This document shows, one piece after another, positions 46,223 to 57,550 of a stretch of DNA of 64,000 nt (positions within the stretch are counted from its first letter, which is position 1; every line of letters begins with the position of its first letter). Source of the DNA: Cheiracanthium punctorium (Eukaryota; Arthropoda; Arachnida; Araneae; Cheiracanthiidae); NCBI GenBank assembly GCA_038373885.1, contig JAWZYV010011917.1, positions 434,001 through 498,000 on the forward strand. Direction: 5' to 3'. The position numbers and the translations under genes are program-made. The notes below the pieces were generated by a model. That model was not told where the DNA came from, searched no databases, and saw only the letters and a list, made by a program, of their open reading frames with translations.

Positions 46223-47506
46223 AAGTCCGTAAATTTTACTCCCGTATGTGCTTTAATTTGCTTTTGGTGCAAAAGATATTATTGACATAAACCTGAATTA
46301 TCTGAAACGAATAAAATATTTATAGAACTGCAAAATAACTTCTTTTGCTAAGCTGCCTATGCGTTGGAATATTATGTAGAAGATATTTTGCATATTTTCC
46401 TTCTTGTGCTTTTACAATGTCGTTTTCATTATATATTCCACATAACTCTACTAAAGTATATTAAATAACTTACTAAGTATAAGCAAGTTATTTAAGTATC
46501 CAGTCTTTCTTTTTGCTGTAAAAAATATACATATTTATGCAACCTATTTATTGCCTAAAGGAAGATACAAATCAAAATAAATTGAGTCACATATTTCTCA
46601 AGTTAATTTCATTTCAGAATAGTAAGACATAAAATAAATTCTTAATAGTTTGAAAAGTTTGAAATAGTTAAAGTTTTCAAGCATAGAAAATAGTCTATAA
46701 CAGGCAAATAAGCGTTATTATATTCTTCTAAAGAGAAAAATCATAGGGAATAATGTATATATATAGTTTGAAGTAATAAAGAACCATTTAATATGAGCAA
46801 ACTATCTGCATTTTATAAAATAGTAGATATCTGTATTTGTAATTTGTTTCAATTTTTTCTTGAGCAATATAAAATGCAAAATGGAATACTCAAATTTCTT
46901 CTTCTATTTTTTTTTCTTGGGGAAATAAATTTGAGTAATTGTTTTCATCTGTAAAAAATCATTACATGTTTTTTTGTTTGTGTATCTAATTCACCCTAAT
47001 GAAAAATGCTAAGTTACGCTTCTTTCTGTTTAAGTATTTCCAAATTACAGTACACAATAATCACTTTCACATCACTTTGACTAATGAAAAAATAAACATA
47101 AGGGAGAAAAATGTACATTTGACAGTGAAGCCTGCATATTTAAACTAAATGCTTACTGGTAAATCGCTATACAGCGTGGTTCACCTCCTTTTGGGCTTTC
47201 TCATAGATTGAATAAAATCACTACGAAGCTCAAAAATACTTACAGCTAAATACAATTAGTGGTTGCTTTCTAAAGTTCTCCTGGAGATGATCAAGTTCGT
47301 CATGACTTGTTTTATTAAGTTTATATTTACTCTTGTCCTGTATTTGCATTTGTTTTAAAAATAAAAAAACTTTCCTAAGCCCATTCAAATCGTTAGGTAC
47401 TTGTTGAGGCTAATTTTATTCAATAGGATCCATACTTGTTAAGCGGCAGAATTTGTTCATTAGTACCGTTATTTGATAAAAGGCAATTTTCGCTCATTAG
47501 AATCGT
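46223..47506. other. AT-rich unassigned sequence
   Basis: No feature recognised. Confidence 0.6.
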
Positions 47507-47508
47507 TA

Positions 47509-47744
47509 CACTGCAAAAAATGTCTGTCAAATTTAGAGAAAAAAACTGTCAGCCAGGACGCCAGTTTATTTCCGTTTTTTGTACAGACGCTTTCCATAAA
47601 TTTTACAGATTCTCAGTTTATTTTACAGAAATCTTCCATATAAAGAATAAAATACGGAAGATTTCTGTAAAATATACGGAAATAAACTGGCGTCCTGGCT
47701 GACAGTTTTTTTCTGTCAGTTTAACAGACTTTTTTTTTGCAGTG
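47509..47744. mobile_element. palindromic MITE with CACTGCAAAAA ends
   Basis: 236 bp flanked by TA (47507-47508 and 47745-47746). Ends are CACTGCAAAAAA and its inverse. Inner arms contain CTGTCAGCCAGGACGCCAGT and its exact inverse and further ATTTCTGTAAAAT pairs, so nearly the whole element folds on itself. A 88-codon frame across it is a by-product. Confidence 0.9.
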
Positions 47745-47746
47745 TA

Positions 47747-48727
47747 CTTGTCTGCGGCAAAGTTCAGAATAATGATAACAAGACCTGTCTTTTCATTCTA
47801 ATGCTCTATAATTAGATAAATACATCAACTCGATCGGTTACTTAAAAAAAAACAATCTTATCAAACGATGTCCTTTCAAACCCTTATAAAATTTTTATAA
47901 CTTTAAGAAACAAAGCCGAATGTGAAAAAAATTATATTCCATTTAATCGAATGTTTGAAAAAGCTTTTACAAACACTTGTAACAGATTTTCGGTCAAAAA
48001 AATAAATCTATAAATGAATTTTATACTTGATTCTCTCTTAAAAAATAAAAAAATAAAAACTCGAACGATCAAGTAGAGAACGCGCTTTATCAAAACATAC
48101 GCCGAGCCGTTGATCAAAAATTTCAATATTGAACTTCTTGATTTCTCTCGTGGAAAAGAAAAACATTTTCAAACATTTTAACTTTCGACTATGATCTAAG
48201 TGAATATCTTCAATTAAATTAAGATGAATGAAACTCCGAAATGTACATTCGAATTAAATGCTCTTGATTAACTATATAATGACTATTCTTTGTATTTAAC
48301 ACAGTTAAAATAAGAATTTAAATAATGATAATCATTATATCAAACTTTTCTCCTTCTTAAAACTTATTTTTGTTTAGGTCGTAAATTGTTTAGAATTTAC
48401 ATTTTTAAAAGTCGAAAACGGTAGTTTTTTAATTTATTATAGAAATGCGCATTTACAAATTAACCAGTAACGCTGCCACATTATGAACGAAAATACAGTT
48501 TTAAAAAAAACCTTTCACAAACCTTTTTACATCTTTCTCGTGAGCATTTACATTTTTCCCATTAGAATGAAAGGTACGTTACAGCAATAGTAAGATTATT
48601 TGTATTTTGAGTACTCGTATTTTCACTACATCCTTGTATGAAGTAAAAGGAAGGTGATGATAGTCGTGTTCCATTCTCAAAAATTGCGCCAAAAGTCGTT
48701 AAGCTTCACGGCTTTTGGCATATGTAT
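47747..48727. other. AT-rich unassigned sequence
   Basis: No feature recognised. Confidence 0.6.
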
Positions 48728-49125
48728 GTATGAACGTAATTCTCATATCTCAAAAACTATTAGCCTTATAAAATGTCAAAATTTTATATTTAGGATTGTT
48801 ATAGCATCTTGTTGCCACTTCCTTTTTTGGTTGCATTTTAATGGATAAGTTTTTTAATTGGGTCACCCAAGAGAATTTCAATCAATTAAGATCTATGGAC
48901 ATCTTCAGGATATTATGTCCATATTCAGTGATTGTTTTGGTCATGCCCAAAATCTCGTGTCATTCACCTTGGCTAGTTTTGCAGAAATATCACCAAAGTT
49001 GGAACCACAAATACGAACGTATCTTGTATAACCCAAAAACTATTAGCCGTTAAATGCTGAAATTTTGTACTTAGAATTGTTGTAACATGTAGTTATGCAT
49101 CTCCTTTTTTGATTGCATTGGACTA
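48728..49125 (+). repeat. two diverged direct repeats, ~287 bp apart
   Basis: AAAACTATTAGCC, AAATTTT-TA-TTAG-ATTGTT, and CTCCTTTTTTGATTGCAT-like blocks occur in order at 48750-48842 and again at 49035-49125. Frames at 48654-48848 and 49053 span them and are likely chance. Confidence 0.6.
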
Positions 49126-49129
49126 TTTG

Positions 49130-49859
49130 TGTTGTGTTAAGGCAAAACTACTCCACGGCTATCCGATTCATGGGAGGATGTCTTAAATTGCTCATGGGAG
49201 TGTGTCTTATTTTAAATATAGTAAAAGGCAACGAAAAGCCCCTAAAACAAATATTGTCTGGAATTCAAACACTATCCATCACAATGTAATAAACAAAAAA
49301 TGGAAATTCCCCAGTTTATGAAACTACAGAAAAAGATACGGTCGAAGTTCTACAGTTTCTCTTTAAGCAACGAAAGTAACGCATTACATTCGCTTGCTGA
49401 AAACAATTCCATTTCCATGCGAGAGGTTCTGTTGTTCCATTTGAAAAACTAAGAACAAGAATGAAGGTATCGGAGACGGGACGACGGCCATTTATTCAAG
49501 ATAGATGGGGGAAGGTGTGATGCCGTCATCTCATATTGTCTTTTGGTAGTTGTATATAGACCCTGTTCTGTATTCTACCCAGTGCTTGTTATATACAGCC
49601 CCACATCCACTCAAAGCAGTTCGGCTCGTGCGGTTTTTGACTGCAGAACTGTGCTTTTTATTCAATACGTTAAAATGTATTTCATTATTGCAGCTGCTAA
49701 CTTTCGGAGAGCCTGACAGTTTTTACTAAAGCCAGCAATTTCTCACGCTTGGCTCTTCGCGACTGTATTCATGGACAACCTTATTAAATATCTGAGTCTA
49801 ATTGTTTGGACCTTTAAAATTAATACACTGATTTATTCTAAACCGCTCCGGATGTATGC

Positions 49860-49896
<37 letters not shown>

Positions 49897-50130
49897 TCGT
49901 TGGCGCATTTTGTTAGCGCTGAGTCGCCGCGTTTGTGAGCTAGGTCTAATTCCTTCGCTCCAAAAGGGACTTCACTTTAGCTCCTGTTTCAGCAACTGTC
50001 GAAATTAGCAGTTCATCCCCGCTCCCTTGCCATCCAATAACTTTGTAAGAATTTACTGGTCAATAAAAATTCAACTTACTCTGTTGGACGGAGTGATATC
50101 TGTGTTATTTGCTGTAAACACGGCGCAAAA
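49130..50130. other. GC-richer block with promoter-like and poly(A)-signal features; possible solo LTR
   Basis: TATATAGA at 49554 and TATATACAG at 49592 precede a TCAGTT-like initiator region (CAGTTCGGCTCG near 49618). AATAAA occurs near 50065. A T32 run lies at 49864-49895. The arrangement resembles an LTR but I could not define both ends or a target duplication. The T run could instead be the tail of a reverse-oriented retroposon. Confidence 0.3.
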
Positions 50131-50868
50131 TTGAGAATATTACATCGTCTTCTAATCCTTGCCTACATCCTGTTCAACCCAAGATAATTTAGCATTATCT
50201 TCTTTACAGAATAGAAGAGAGTTACGTGTGCAGGAAAGAAAAACAAAAATATTTGTGTGAGATGTGGTGGCATTGTAAAATGGAAGTTATGATTTATTAT
50301 TCCAACACTTTTAAGCCAAACCTCTAGGGTATATATATTGCCCATGCCTACCTACTATCGTGACTGGAAATGAACTATGGAAAGATGGTAAAATGTTCAC
50401 TGAACTCATGACCAGCAGCGAGGCGAAATTTCGTCAGTGCTGTGGCTCTAGGCCAGTTGGAAAGATTTAAAATACTATTCCACCAAGATTTCGGTTGAAA
50501 AACATTGTTCAGCTCTACCTTTCTTCTTCAACTCCTAAGTTTTGTAATAAAGTACATGTGCCTATAATGGTCATCTTTCTCTTACAAATAAAAAACAAGT
50601 TCTTTAGTCACACGTTGGAAAACTAAAGTAAGGGATTTCAAATCGAGACGGATACTTACATCTACCTTAAGTGAATGTAAAAAACAATCATAATATATTT
50701 TGTTTCAAATTCAAATCATAAATGCACTTACCTATATGGCAACGTTGACATGCACACAAACGTGATTTAAATTGTCATTCGGATTTCATTCGATTATTCC
50801 TATACCCATGGTAAGCTCTGTATTTTTGTCTATGAGAATACAACGAAAGAGCCAAATTTATTTTTTAG
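50131..50868. other. AT-rich unassigned sequence
   Basis: No feature recognised; directly upstream of the candidate exon at 50869. Confidence 0.5.
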
Positions 50869-51144
50869 ACATCCACAGCAAATAAAAAGGATGAGATGCC
50901 TGATATCATTCCCGCATTGGCTAAATCTAGAAAACTGATGGAAAACTTTAAAACATATATGAAAACTCGAAATTCTTCTGTTGTACACGATATAAAAATG
51001 AATAATTCATATACTTCTGCTCGAAAGCTGGCTCGTCGAACAATGTTTTTATGTCATTTTATGAATAAAATCAATGACATATTCAAAGAACAATATGTTC
51101 ATTTGTCTGAAGATGGGGATAGGTTGTTCAATTTGATCTTTTAG
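50869..51144 (+). CDS. candidate terminal exon, unknown protein
   Basis: A T-rich tract and AG at 50867-50868 precede an open frame running through from the splice site (TSTANKKDEMPDIIPALA...) for 91 codons to TAG at 51142-51144. AATAAA follows at 51167-51172, only 22 bases after the stop. The peptide is Lys/Arg/Met-rich and probably helical (ALAKSRKLMENFKTYMKTR, ARKLARRTMFLCHFMNKIN), with no signal peptide or recognised motif. Acceptor, unbroken frame and poly(A) signal together make this the best exon candidate of the window, but no upstream exon was identified. Confidence 0.4.
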   Translation, partial: TSTANKKDEMPDIIPALAKSRKLMENFKTYMKTRNSSVVHDIKMNNSYTSARKLARRTMFLCHFMNKINDIFKEQYVHLSEDGDRLFNLIF

Positions 51145-51172
51145 AATAGCATAGCGTTCATCAGGAAATAAA

Positions 51173-52329
51173 ATTGCTTCGGACAGGTTGTATGAATTTT
51201 TAATTTAAAAAGCAAAATGAAAATTTTCTTTTATCCTGTAAACCCTATTGCTGAAGTTAGCATAATGAAATGAAATATAAAAATAGTGTTGTAGTTTTTT
51301 TAATAGTTTGACGGGTTTTCCTCGAATGTCTTTAATTTCTGAAAGATGATTGAACATCGAGGTATTCATAATTTTGAAACATACGTATGCCAAAATTAAA
51401 TTTCAACTTTAACCTGCCATATAAATTCAAGAAGAAATATGACTTTCTTTTAACATAAAATATGTATTTTAGAGCAATTTATATGATCATTTTAGTGTAT
51501 TTAACTTTTTCTGTTTAATTCGATTTTTCAGTTGTTGTTTTTTTAACAATTTTTAACAGTTTTTTTTTTATAATTTCTTTTAATTCAAATTTACATATTC
51601 TTGTACAGTTACACTTTCAGTAGCAGTCTTTTAACCATTTTATTTCAACGCGGGATCAATTTTTCGATGTTTGAAAACTGTGAATCTCAAGTTTTCTGAC
51701 ATAATCATAATTTTCAGTAACAGATAAAGTTTTAAACATAGATCCTTCAGTTCCATTATCACACTATACATGTGGAACTTATATTATAAGTGCATATGTA
51801 CGACAGAAAATTAGCCGTGTATTTTTGTTTTACTGGATATTTACAATCATCGATCATTAATGCCAACCATAACTGATTCTGTGTCGTCTCACGAAAATCT
51901 AATCCTTAAGATAGTAGTGAAGTGTTTGACAACAAAAATCATAAAATTTAAACCAGAAATTTTTGGACCAATCGATGCTTGACGGTATCACCTGGCGTAC
52001 CCAGGTCAAAACTTTCGGATTAGTTAGCATAAGCTTTGTTGTTCGTTTACTTACTGACGACTTCTTTCATATGCCCGCCACTCACACCGAAATATTTTCC
52101 TGGCTGCACCCCTAATACTGATCGATTTCACAGTCAATTTCATCCATCTATGTTTGAACTCTTGACAATTCTTAGCTTTTCATCTCTAAAGGAAATGGCA
52201 GCAACATTAGCAAAACAAAACAGAATGTATTTCTACACTTACTGATTAAATCGTCAAAATTGATATTTATACTATTTATCCGCTCAGTCAATGAAAAGGA
52301 AATTTCAGATACTGGTATTTGAACTATGC
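51173..52329. other. AT-rich unassigned sequence
   Basis: No feature recognised beyond the poly(A) signal at 51167. Confidence 0.55.
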
Positions 52330-52795
52330 GTGAAGGTTACTGTGAAAAGAATTTCGAGAGTTTTTAATAGCAACATCTGTATGCTCTAGAATCGGCATGG
52401 AAACCCCCGCAGAACAGAACGTAGAAGCTTGAGGACTGTAGTTTTCGGTATATCCAAATTACAAAGCATTATTGCAATATGCAATAGATTTACAGTTGTC
52501 GTATTATGGACTTCCTCAACAATTGGGACAGATGGTCGTCCAGATTGAAGTCTATCGTCTGTGCTTGAAGTTTCTTCAATTTCTTTACCAAATCACGTAC
52601 AGTGCTTAATGAGCATGATATTTGTGTTACTGTTAGCAGGTGATTTTGCCAATAAACTCGTGCTGCTTCTAAAGCATTTCCCCCGTTCAGATAAAACAGC
52701 TTATAAATTCTACAACTTTAATGCGTTATTTATAAATTCATCTCGGTGTTTCTCTGCTAGAGTTATCTTGTTTTCATGTCTGAAAGCTTCATTGC
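52330..52795 (-). pseudogene. mariner/IS630-type transposase, N-terminal relic
   Basis: Reading the minus strand in shifting frames gives FYLNGGNALEAARVYWQ, STVRDLVKKL, SGRPSVPIVEEVHNT and LDIPKTTVLKLLRSVLR. These match in order the two helix-turn-helix modules joined by a GRPR-like linker that bind inverted repeats in mariner-family transposases. Stops and frame changes are frequent, so it is long dead. The catalytic domain is not seen beyond 52330. Confidence 0.7.
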
Positions 52796-52952
52796 AATAA
52801 CAATTAATTAAGTTTTTCCACGACCACTGCCTTGAACGTGACATGCTTTGACTGGTATTTCTACTGTCTATTTCTGTGAATCATGAATTGTGCCACTGTG
52901 TAGCTCCTTTCTGTATTGTCATTAGTCTTTACAGTATTCATTCTTACAAATA

Positions 52953-53375
52953 CTAGTGGCGTTTAAAAAGGAAGTTACAGTTAAAGAATGCAAGCCAGAA
53001 AACAATTATTGAGAAGTCCTCTAAAATAAAATATGACACACATGTAGGACACTTTTTTCTATACACTATCCCAATCGCTGCTGACATATCTCGGACTTTT
53101 ACGCTAGTCGTTCGGTATCCTGACAATAAGAAGTCCCTTCTTAGTACTGAAGCCAAATTTAGAACAGCTGTCTGAACCGGGTCGTCGTTTAAAAATTGTC
53201 TACCAACCAAATGTTCTTTGAACTTGACTAAGATGTGAAGGTCACAAGGAGACAGTTTGAGTCTGTACGATGGACGTTGCCAGATCTTCCATCCAAAACT
53301 GCGAAGCAAACACTGTGGTGTACGTGCCATGTGACATTTTGCATTTTCGAGCAAGAGGGCAATGCTTAACTTCGC
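52953..53375 (-). pseudogene. mariner transposase, C-terminal relic
   Basis: The minus-strand frame reads LENAKCHMARTPQ (for the DNARPHVA block), LLRSFGWKIWQRPSYRLKLSPCD (for the YSPDLAPCD block holding the third catalytic Asp of the DD34D triad), HLVGRQFLNDD and VQTAV. About 133 codons are still open, but upstream catalytic residues are lost. In NARPH and SPDLAPCD several consensus residues are replaced (AKCH, RLKLSPCD). It is distinct from the neighbouring relic at 52330-52795, because the order of domains does not continue between them. Confidence 0.85.
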
Positions 53376-54082
53376 TCAAACCTCTTCCCAGGATGGGCAT
53401 ACAGGTTCTCTGAACGTCTATTAACGTTCCGTTTTGCTATCTAAACCTCCAGTGAACCTGTTTGTGCTGTCTTGGTTAGGGTTCTGAAGACTACAAAGTT
53501 GGAGTAAGTTTCCAAGTGAGGCACCATTTTTTTCTAATACTACATTGGAACAACTGCCAATATCCAAATGAAATCGCTGTCGTTAGAAGAGATGAAACAA
53601 TCATCTCGTTCCAAAATTATGATTTTTCAATGCTCTAATCAATTTGCGCAAGAGGGTGCTGATATTCGAAAATTTTGAGTTTTTTTCCTATAACCGCAAC
53701 CCTGTCAGCTCCATCGTTTTGAATAATCATAATGCGAGCACGTAACTTCTAATAACGATATTTGAAATTTCCTTTCGATTGCTTGAGAGATACATACATG
53801 GGAATAGTTTATTTACTACCACACCACTCCACCGTATGCAAAATATATGTTCCAGCACACAGTTTAAATAATTTTGCCTTTTCATATAAATTTGTCTGAA
53901 GAATTAATTTTCAATTCTCAAGAATCAATTCCTTCATAATTTTAGTGTTGTTCCTTTAAGTAAATTCAGAATTTCGTTTCACTGTTTCACATTTTAGAAT
54001 ATCAAAATATTATTTGGATTTATTTTTCCATCTAACCCTTAAATATTTTATCTGTATGCAAAAAAGTTCTAATTTTTTAATA
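53376..54082. other. unassigned sequence
   Basis: Could include lost upstream mariner sequence, but no motif is recognisable. Confidence 0.5.
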
Positions 54083-54160
54083 GGAAAGTTAACTACCTGG
54101 TCCTGAAAGGCGAAAAAAAACAACTTACGTTGTTGAGAACAGAACAAAATATAAATGCAT
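54083..54160. repeat. dispersed repeat C, copy 1
   Basis: CTACCTGG, GAAAAAAAA, CTTACGTTGTTGA, ATAGAACAA/ACAGAACAA and ATATAAATGCAT match 59842-59917 in order. Confidence 0.8.
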
Positions 54161-54189
54161 AGTGTGATGAAATAAAATTAAATGAAATG

Positions 54190-54402
54190 TGGTGTTACGG
54201 CCAATTATCTGAGCGAGGGATCTAGGCAGAAGGGTGATTGCCCTCCGTGGGGGACTTTCTAAGGAACCCTAACCAGTATTTATGCGACGCTTCGGAGAAA
54301 ACTAGCAAAAACTGCGAACAACTAGGTCAGCAGACGTGACCTGGTTTTGAACCAGGCACTTTCTGTTTCGAAAGCGCAAACGCGCACAGTCATTGGTCGG
54401 GT
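54190..54402 (-). mobile_element. tRNA-derived SINE, minus strand
   Basis: On the minus strand, starting near 54402, a tRNA-like head has an A-box-like TGACTGTGCGCG and a B box GGTTCAAAACC (54343-54353). A GC-richer body follows to about 54190. No clean target duplication found; a dispersed repeat lies on each side. Confidence 0.65.
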
Positions 54403-54499
54403 CATTTTGTGATCAGTATGAAATATGGAGAACCTCTCAACAAGCATTTTATGACATTCTATTGAACTAATATAAAAAATATGTAAAGTAAAAACAATA

Positions 54500-54502
<3 letters not shown>

Positions 54503-54533
<31 letters not shown>

Positions 54534-54690
54534 CTAATAAGTAAAACACGATATACACTGCAAATAAGACATACCTCGCATTAAAAAGATAACAGCTAGA
54601 AGTAAGAATTAGAAACCACAATTTGAAAAAATAATAATAATAATAAAAATTAATAAAAGCTGAGCCAAATAAAGTGCAATAATTAATGTG
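54503..54690. repeat. (TA)n and dispersed repeat B, copy 2
   Basis: TA microsatellite (about 54503-54532) followed by the same ordered blocks as 33007-33155, in the same orientation. Confidence 0.8.
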
Positions 54691-55149
54691 AAAATAGAAT
54701 GGAACGGAAATTATAACCACTGTCACTATCATCAGGAGCCACGAACAGTGGATTATAATTAAAAGCAAACAAAATAGTTGGGTTTCGGTTGTGTGGCATA
54801 TCAAAAGAAATATTCACTCCTCACGTTCTGGACTCTACCCTACTATAAAAAGTGAAAAAAAAGAAAACAAAAAGATATCAAAAAATAGAAATAGCATTGA
54901 AAGATCTACATACCAATCTTGAGCACATGGAAGACAAGTAATATTTGTTGCTAATGTTAAGAATTGTAAAAAGTGAAAACTGGTGTTGCCACAAAATAAA
55001 AGTGTAAAAGTGGAAAGAAGAATGTATAGGTGTTGCCAAATACTAAAGGGTAATATTATTATACTGTATGAGTATCCAGGTATATTAATTAAAGTACCAG
55101 GTTACCGAGCCATGCTCAGAATCTAAAGGCTCCTTAAGTGTAAAATTTA
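54691..55149. other. AT-rich unassigned sequence
   Basis: No feature recognised. Confidence 0.5.
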
Positions 55150-56050
55150 TGAATACGTAAATGCCTTGGCACGTATCAATAATCTTCATGGTTGCCAAAG
55201 ATTTTCATCGCTGTCGGATCACCCATAGATTATCAGGTAAGCTTTGGTCGGCATTCAATGTTACAATGGCATATACTTTGTTTTGAAGAGGGATGCTAAA
55301 TATTCGATGGTCGGTGCCATCAGAGTTGAGCAAAAAGTAGTTTAACGTAAGGTGCCTCCTTTCCTTCTGTAGCAGATCAGCGAGGATATCAGCGAAGATC
55401 TTGGGCAATGCATTCACTAACAGCATCTTCATTACTTCAGAAATATATCTGTCCATATTGAGGACGTTCAAATTCAGCATCAAGAATTTGAGTTGGTTGA
55501 ACTGTCAGATGAATGAGTTTATAAAAAAAAATTCATCAAGTCCTACACTGTTCGCAACGTAGCAGTACACACCAAAATCGTTAATAGTTTTACTCGTCAT
55601 ATACTGTGAACAAAGCCATTGTAAAGTATGCTTTCAAATTTCGAATTCTTTGAAATGTGGGTGACATCGAAGAAACAACCACACCAATTCATTAGGAAAT
55701 TCGGAATGTTCTACATCAATCTTACAGTCCCCAAAATGGTTTCGGTTAATTTTTGTTTTTACTCTTCAGAAAAATGCAAAGCTCCAGGGTGAATGCAATC
55801 CATATTAAAAAGTTTTAAACTATGATAATAAGTACGCACGTTTGTGGCAGCTTTGTAGATACTTAGACTGTTTACCCGAAGTATTTGTCGACGTCTAGCT
55901 GTTCCATGTCGTTCTCCTTCCAAATACTAATCATCTGTTTCATCTGCTTGTGTTTGAACTGCACGTTCACACATTTGGGCTAAGTGCTGCTGTCGGTGAT
56001 CATATGTTTCCACAGCTCGTTTTTGAGCTACACTTTCATGCATTTACGTC
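55150..56050 (-). pseudogene. Helitron replicase/helicase, N-terminal relic
   Basis: On the minus strand, in changing frames: ESVAQKRAVETYDHRQQHLAQMCERAVQTQADETDD (repeats like the Glu/Arg-rich N-terminus of Helitron proteins), MDCIHPGALHFSEE (for the MNxxCxHCxALHFxxE zinc-finger block), ELVWLFLRCHPHFKEFRNLKAYFTMA, PQYGQIYF, and TDHRIFSIPLQNKVYAIV (for DxRRYNxPxxxEVAxI). These precede the Rep nuclease domain, which is not seen. Many stops; the one 92-codon frame (55205-55483) is a remnant. The family assignment rests on motif order remembered for Helitrons and would be settled by a protein search. Confidence 0.6.
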
Positions 56051-56599
56051 TTTATAATACATCTATGATGATAATTCTTTACGATTGAAATTGTAAATTT
56101 CTCTATAGTGCTTCAATTCAAACATAAAATACTTATTTTTTTCTAATTCAAAGAAAATACATCATGCATAAACAAATTCTACAAACGTAAATTCAATCTT
56201 AAAGATACATAAATATAGATGCCATAAAAGTATAATCTTACATAAATATGCTTTAAACATAATTTTATTTTATAAACTCACGCTTAAGAAAATAAAAAGT
56301 GTAACGCAATTTAAATTATTAGTACAAAAGGACACTTCGAAATCATGAAATCAAAAACAGAATAGATCAAAAATATTCTTTTGTAATAACCCTAACAACT
56401 ACTTAAACGTTGACAGTAATAGAAAAAACGGATGGACTGAAGAAAATGGACTTCTAACCTCGAATAAATCAAAAATACATCGCTCCTATGTAGTTACGCT
56501 GATCCCTGACTCTGTCACAATTCCAGTTCAATCACTCAAAATAAAACTTTTACCATCCAAGCAGATTAAAAATGTATTGTCTAATAACTTAAAATTTAC
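56051..56599. other. AT-rich unassigned sequence
   Basis: No feature recognised. Confidence 0.5.
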
Positions 56600-56729
56600 A
56601 CGGTTCGTTGGTACGATCAGCCTGAAAATTATCATAATTATGTAAAAAAAAGAAAAAAAAGAAGAAAGAAAAAAAAAAGAAGAAAGAAAAAAATCTGATA
56701 ATCCACCCGTTCCACCCGATTTTTAAGCG

Positions 56730-56758
<29 letters not shown>
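56600..56758. mobile_element. fragment related to the Helitron 5' region
   Basis: GATCAGCCTGAAA, then CCACCCGTTCC and ATTT-AAG-TTTTTTT, match 20728-20830 of the Helitron-like element in order. An A/G-rich tract (56642-56692) and a T28 run (56731-56758) interrupt or end it. Confidence 0.55.
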
Positions 56759-56760
<2 letters not shown>

Positions 56761-57014
56761 CTCTATTTCATTTAAGAGAATAAAAAAAGCTAATCATTTG
56801 AGTATCAGAATTATCTATTGAAGTCACGGTCACTACATTGAAGTCACGGTTATCAGGCTTTGGAGGAAAAATTACGATTCCAATTCGCTTAAGATAGCTT
56901 TTCTAAATTACTACTCAGTTTAACTTTTTTCAAAAATAAAACGGTTTTCTATGCATTAAGCATGGATATAGGAAAGGATGTTGATACCAAACGAAATGTT
57001 TCGAATACGAAATG

Positions 57015-57167
57015 TTTCTGCAGATTATACAATTCGAATTTGGATGTATAATAAAAATTGAATATGAAGTTATTTGATTTAAATGGGTAAATATTAAATA
57101 TTCTGAGTGTAGACATTCTATCGCCCGCTGTAATTGTCTCCACAAAGGGCTTTATCCTTTAGTTTAA
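57015..57167. repeat. dispersed repeat A, copy 2
   Basis: Same ordered blocks as 30489-30693, same orientation. Confidence 0.75.
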
Positions 57168-57259
57168 TGATAGTACACAACACAAAGCAACACAGTCTAA
57201 TCCACGTCTAAATAAGAATTGAAAATTTATTAGAAAAAATATTAGTAATCAGATTTCAG

Positions 57260-57550
57260 CCTCCCAATTTACTGCTTCCACATATGGACAACTCCCAGCC
57301 TGCGGCCGGATGGGGCCCGCCATGGCTTTTGGACCAGCCCTCAGAACAAGTCAAAATCCTGTATAAAACCTATATAAAACATTCAAACTTCCATATAAAT
57401 CCGAATTATACGGCCCGCGATTTCGCTAACATCCTGAAGTCAGGCCCAGGAGGCCACTATCGTAAAGTTCTGCCCGCAACTTTTAAAAGTTGTCCCTACG
57501 ATGATAAAATAAATGAGTTGAAATCATCAACTGCAGTGAATGAAAACTAA
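57260..57550 (+). CDS. candidate coding exon, unknown protein
   Basis: ATCAGATTTCAG ends at 57259 and the frame is open from that point (PPNLLLPHMDNSQPAAGWG...) for 96 codons to TAA at 57548-57550; an internal ATG is at 57284. Base composition is clearly GC-richer than the surroundings across 57285-57490, which supports past or present coding. The peptide has a Pro/Gly/Trp-rich start and a mixed, folded-looking middle (YTARDFANILKSGPGGHYRK). No family recognised. It could be a host exon or a retroelement remnant. No AATAAA directly follows the stop. Confidence 0.35.
   Translation, partial: PPNLLLPHMDNSQPAAGWGPPWLLDQPSEQVKILYKTYIKHSNFHINPNYTARDFANILKSGPGGHYRKVLPATFKSCPYDDKINELKSSTAVNEN

Noticed and set aside
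47436..47702. 88-codon frame as a gene
   Set aside because: Most of it lies inside the palindromic MITE at 47509-47744.
48654..49053. Two adjoining small genes
   Set aside because: Frames span two diverged direct repeats, lack exon signals and look like chance.
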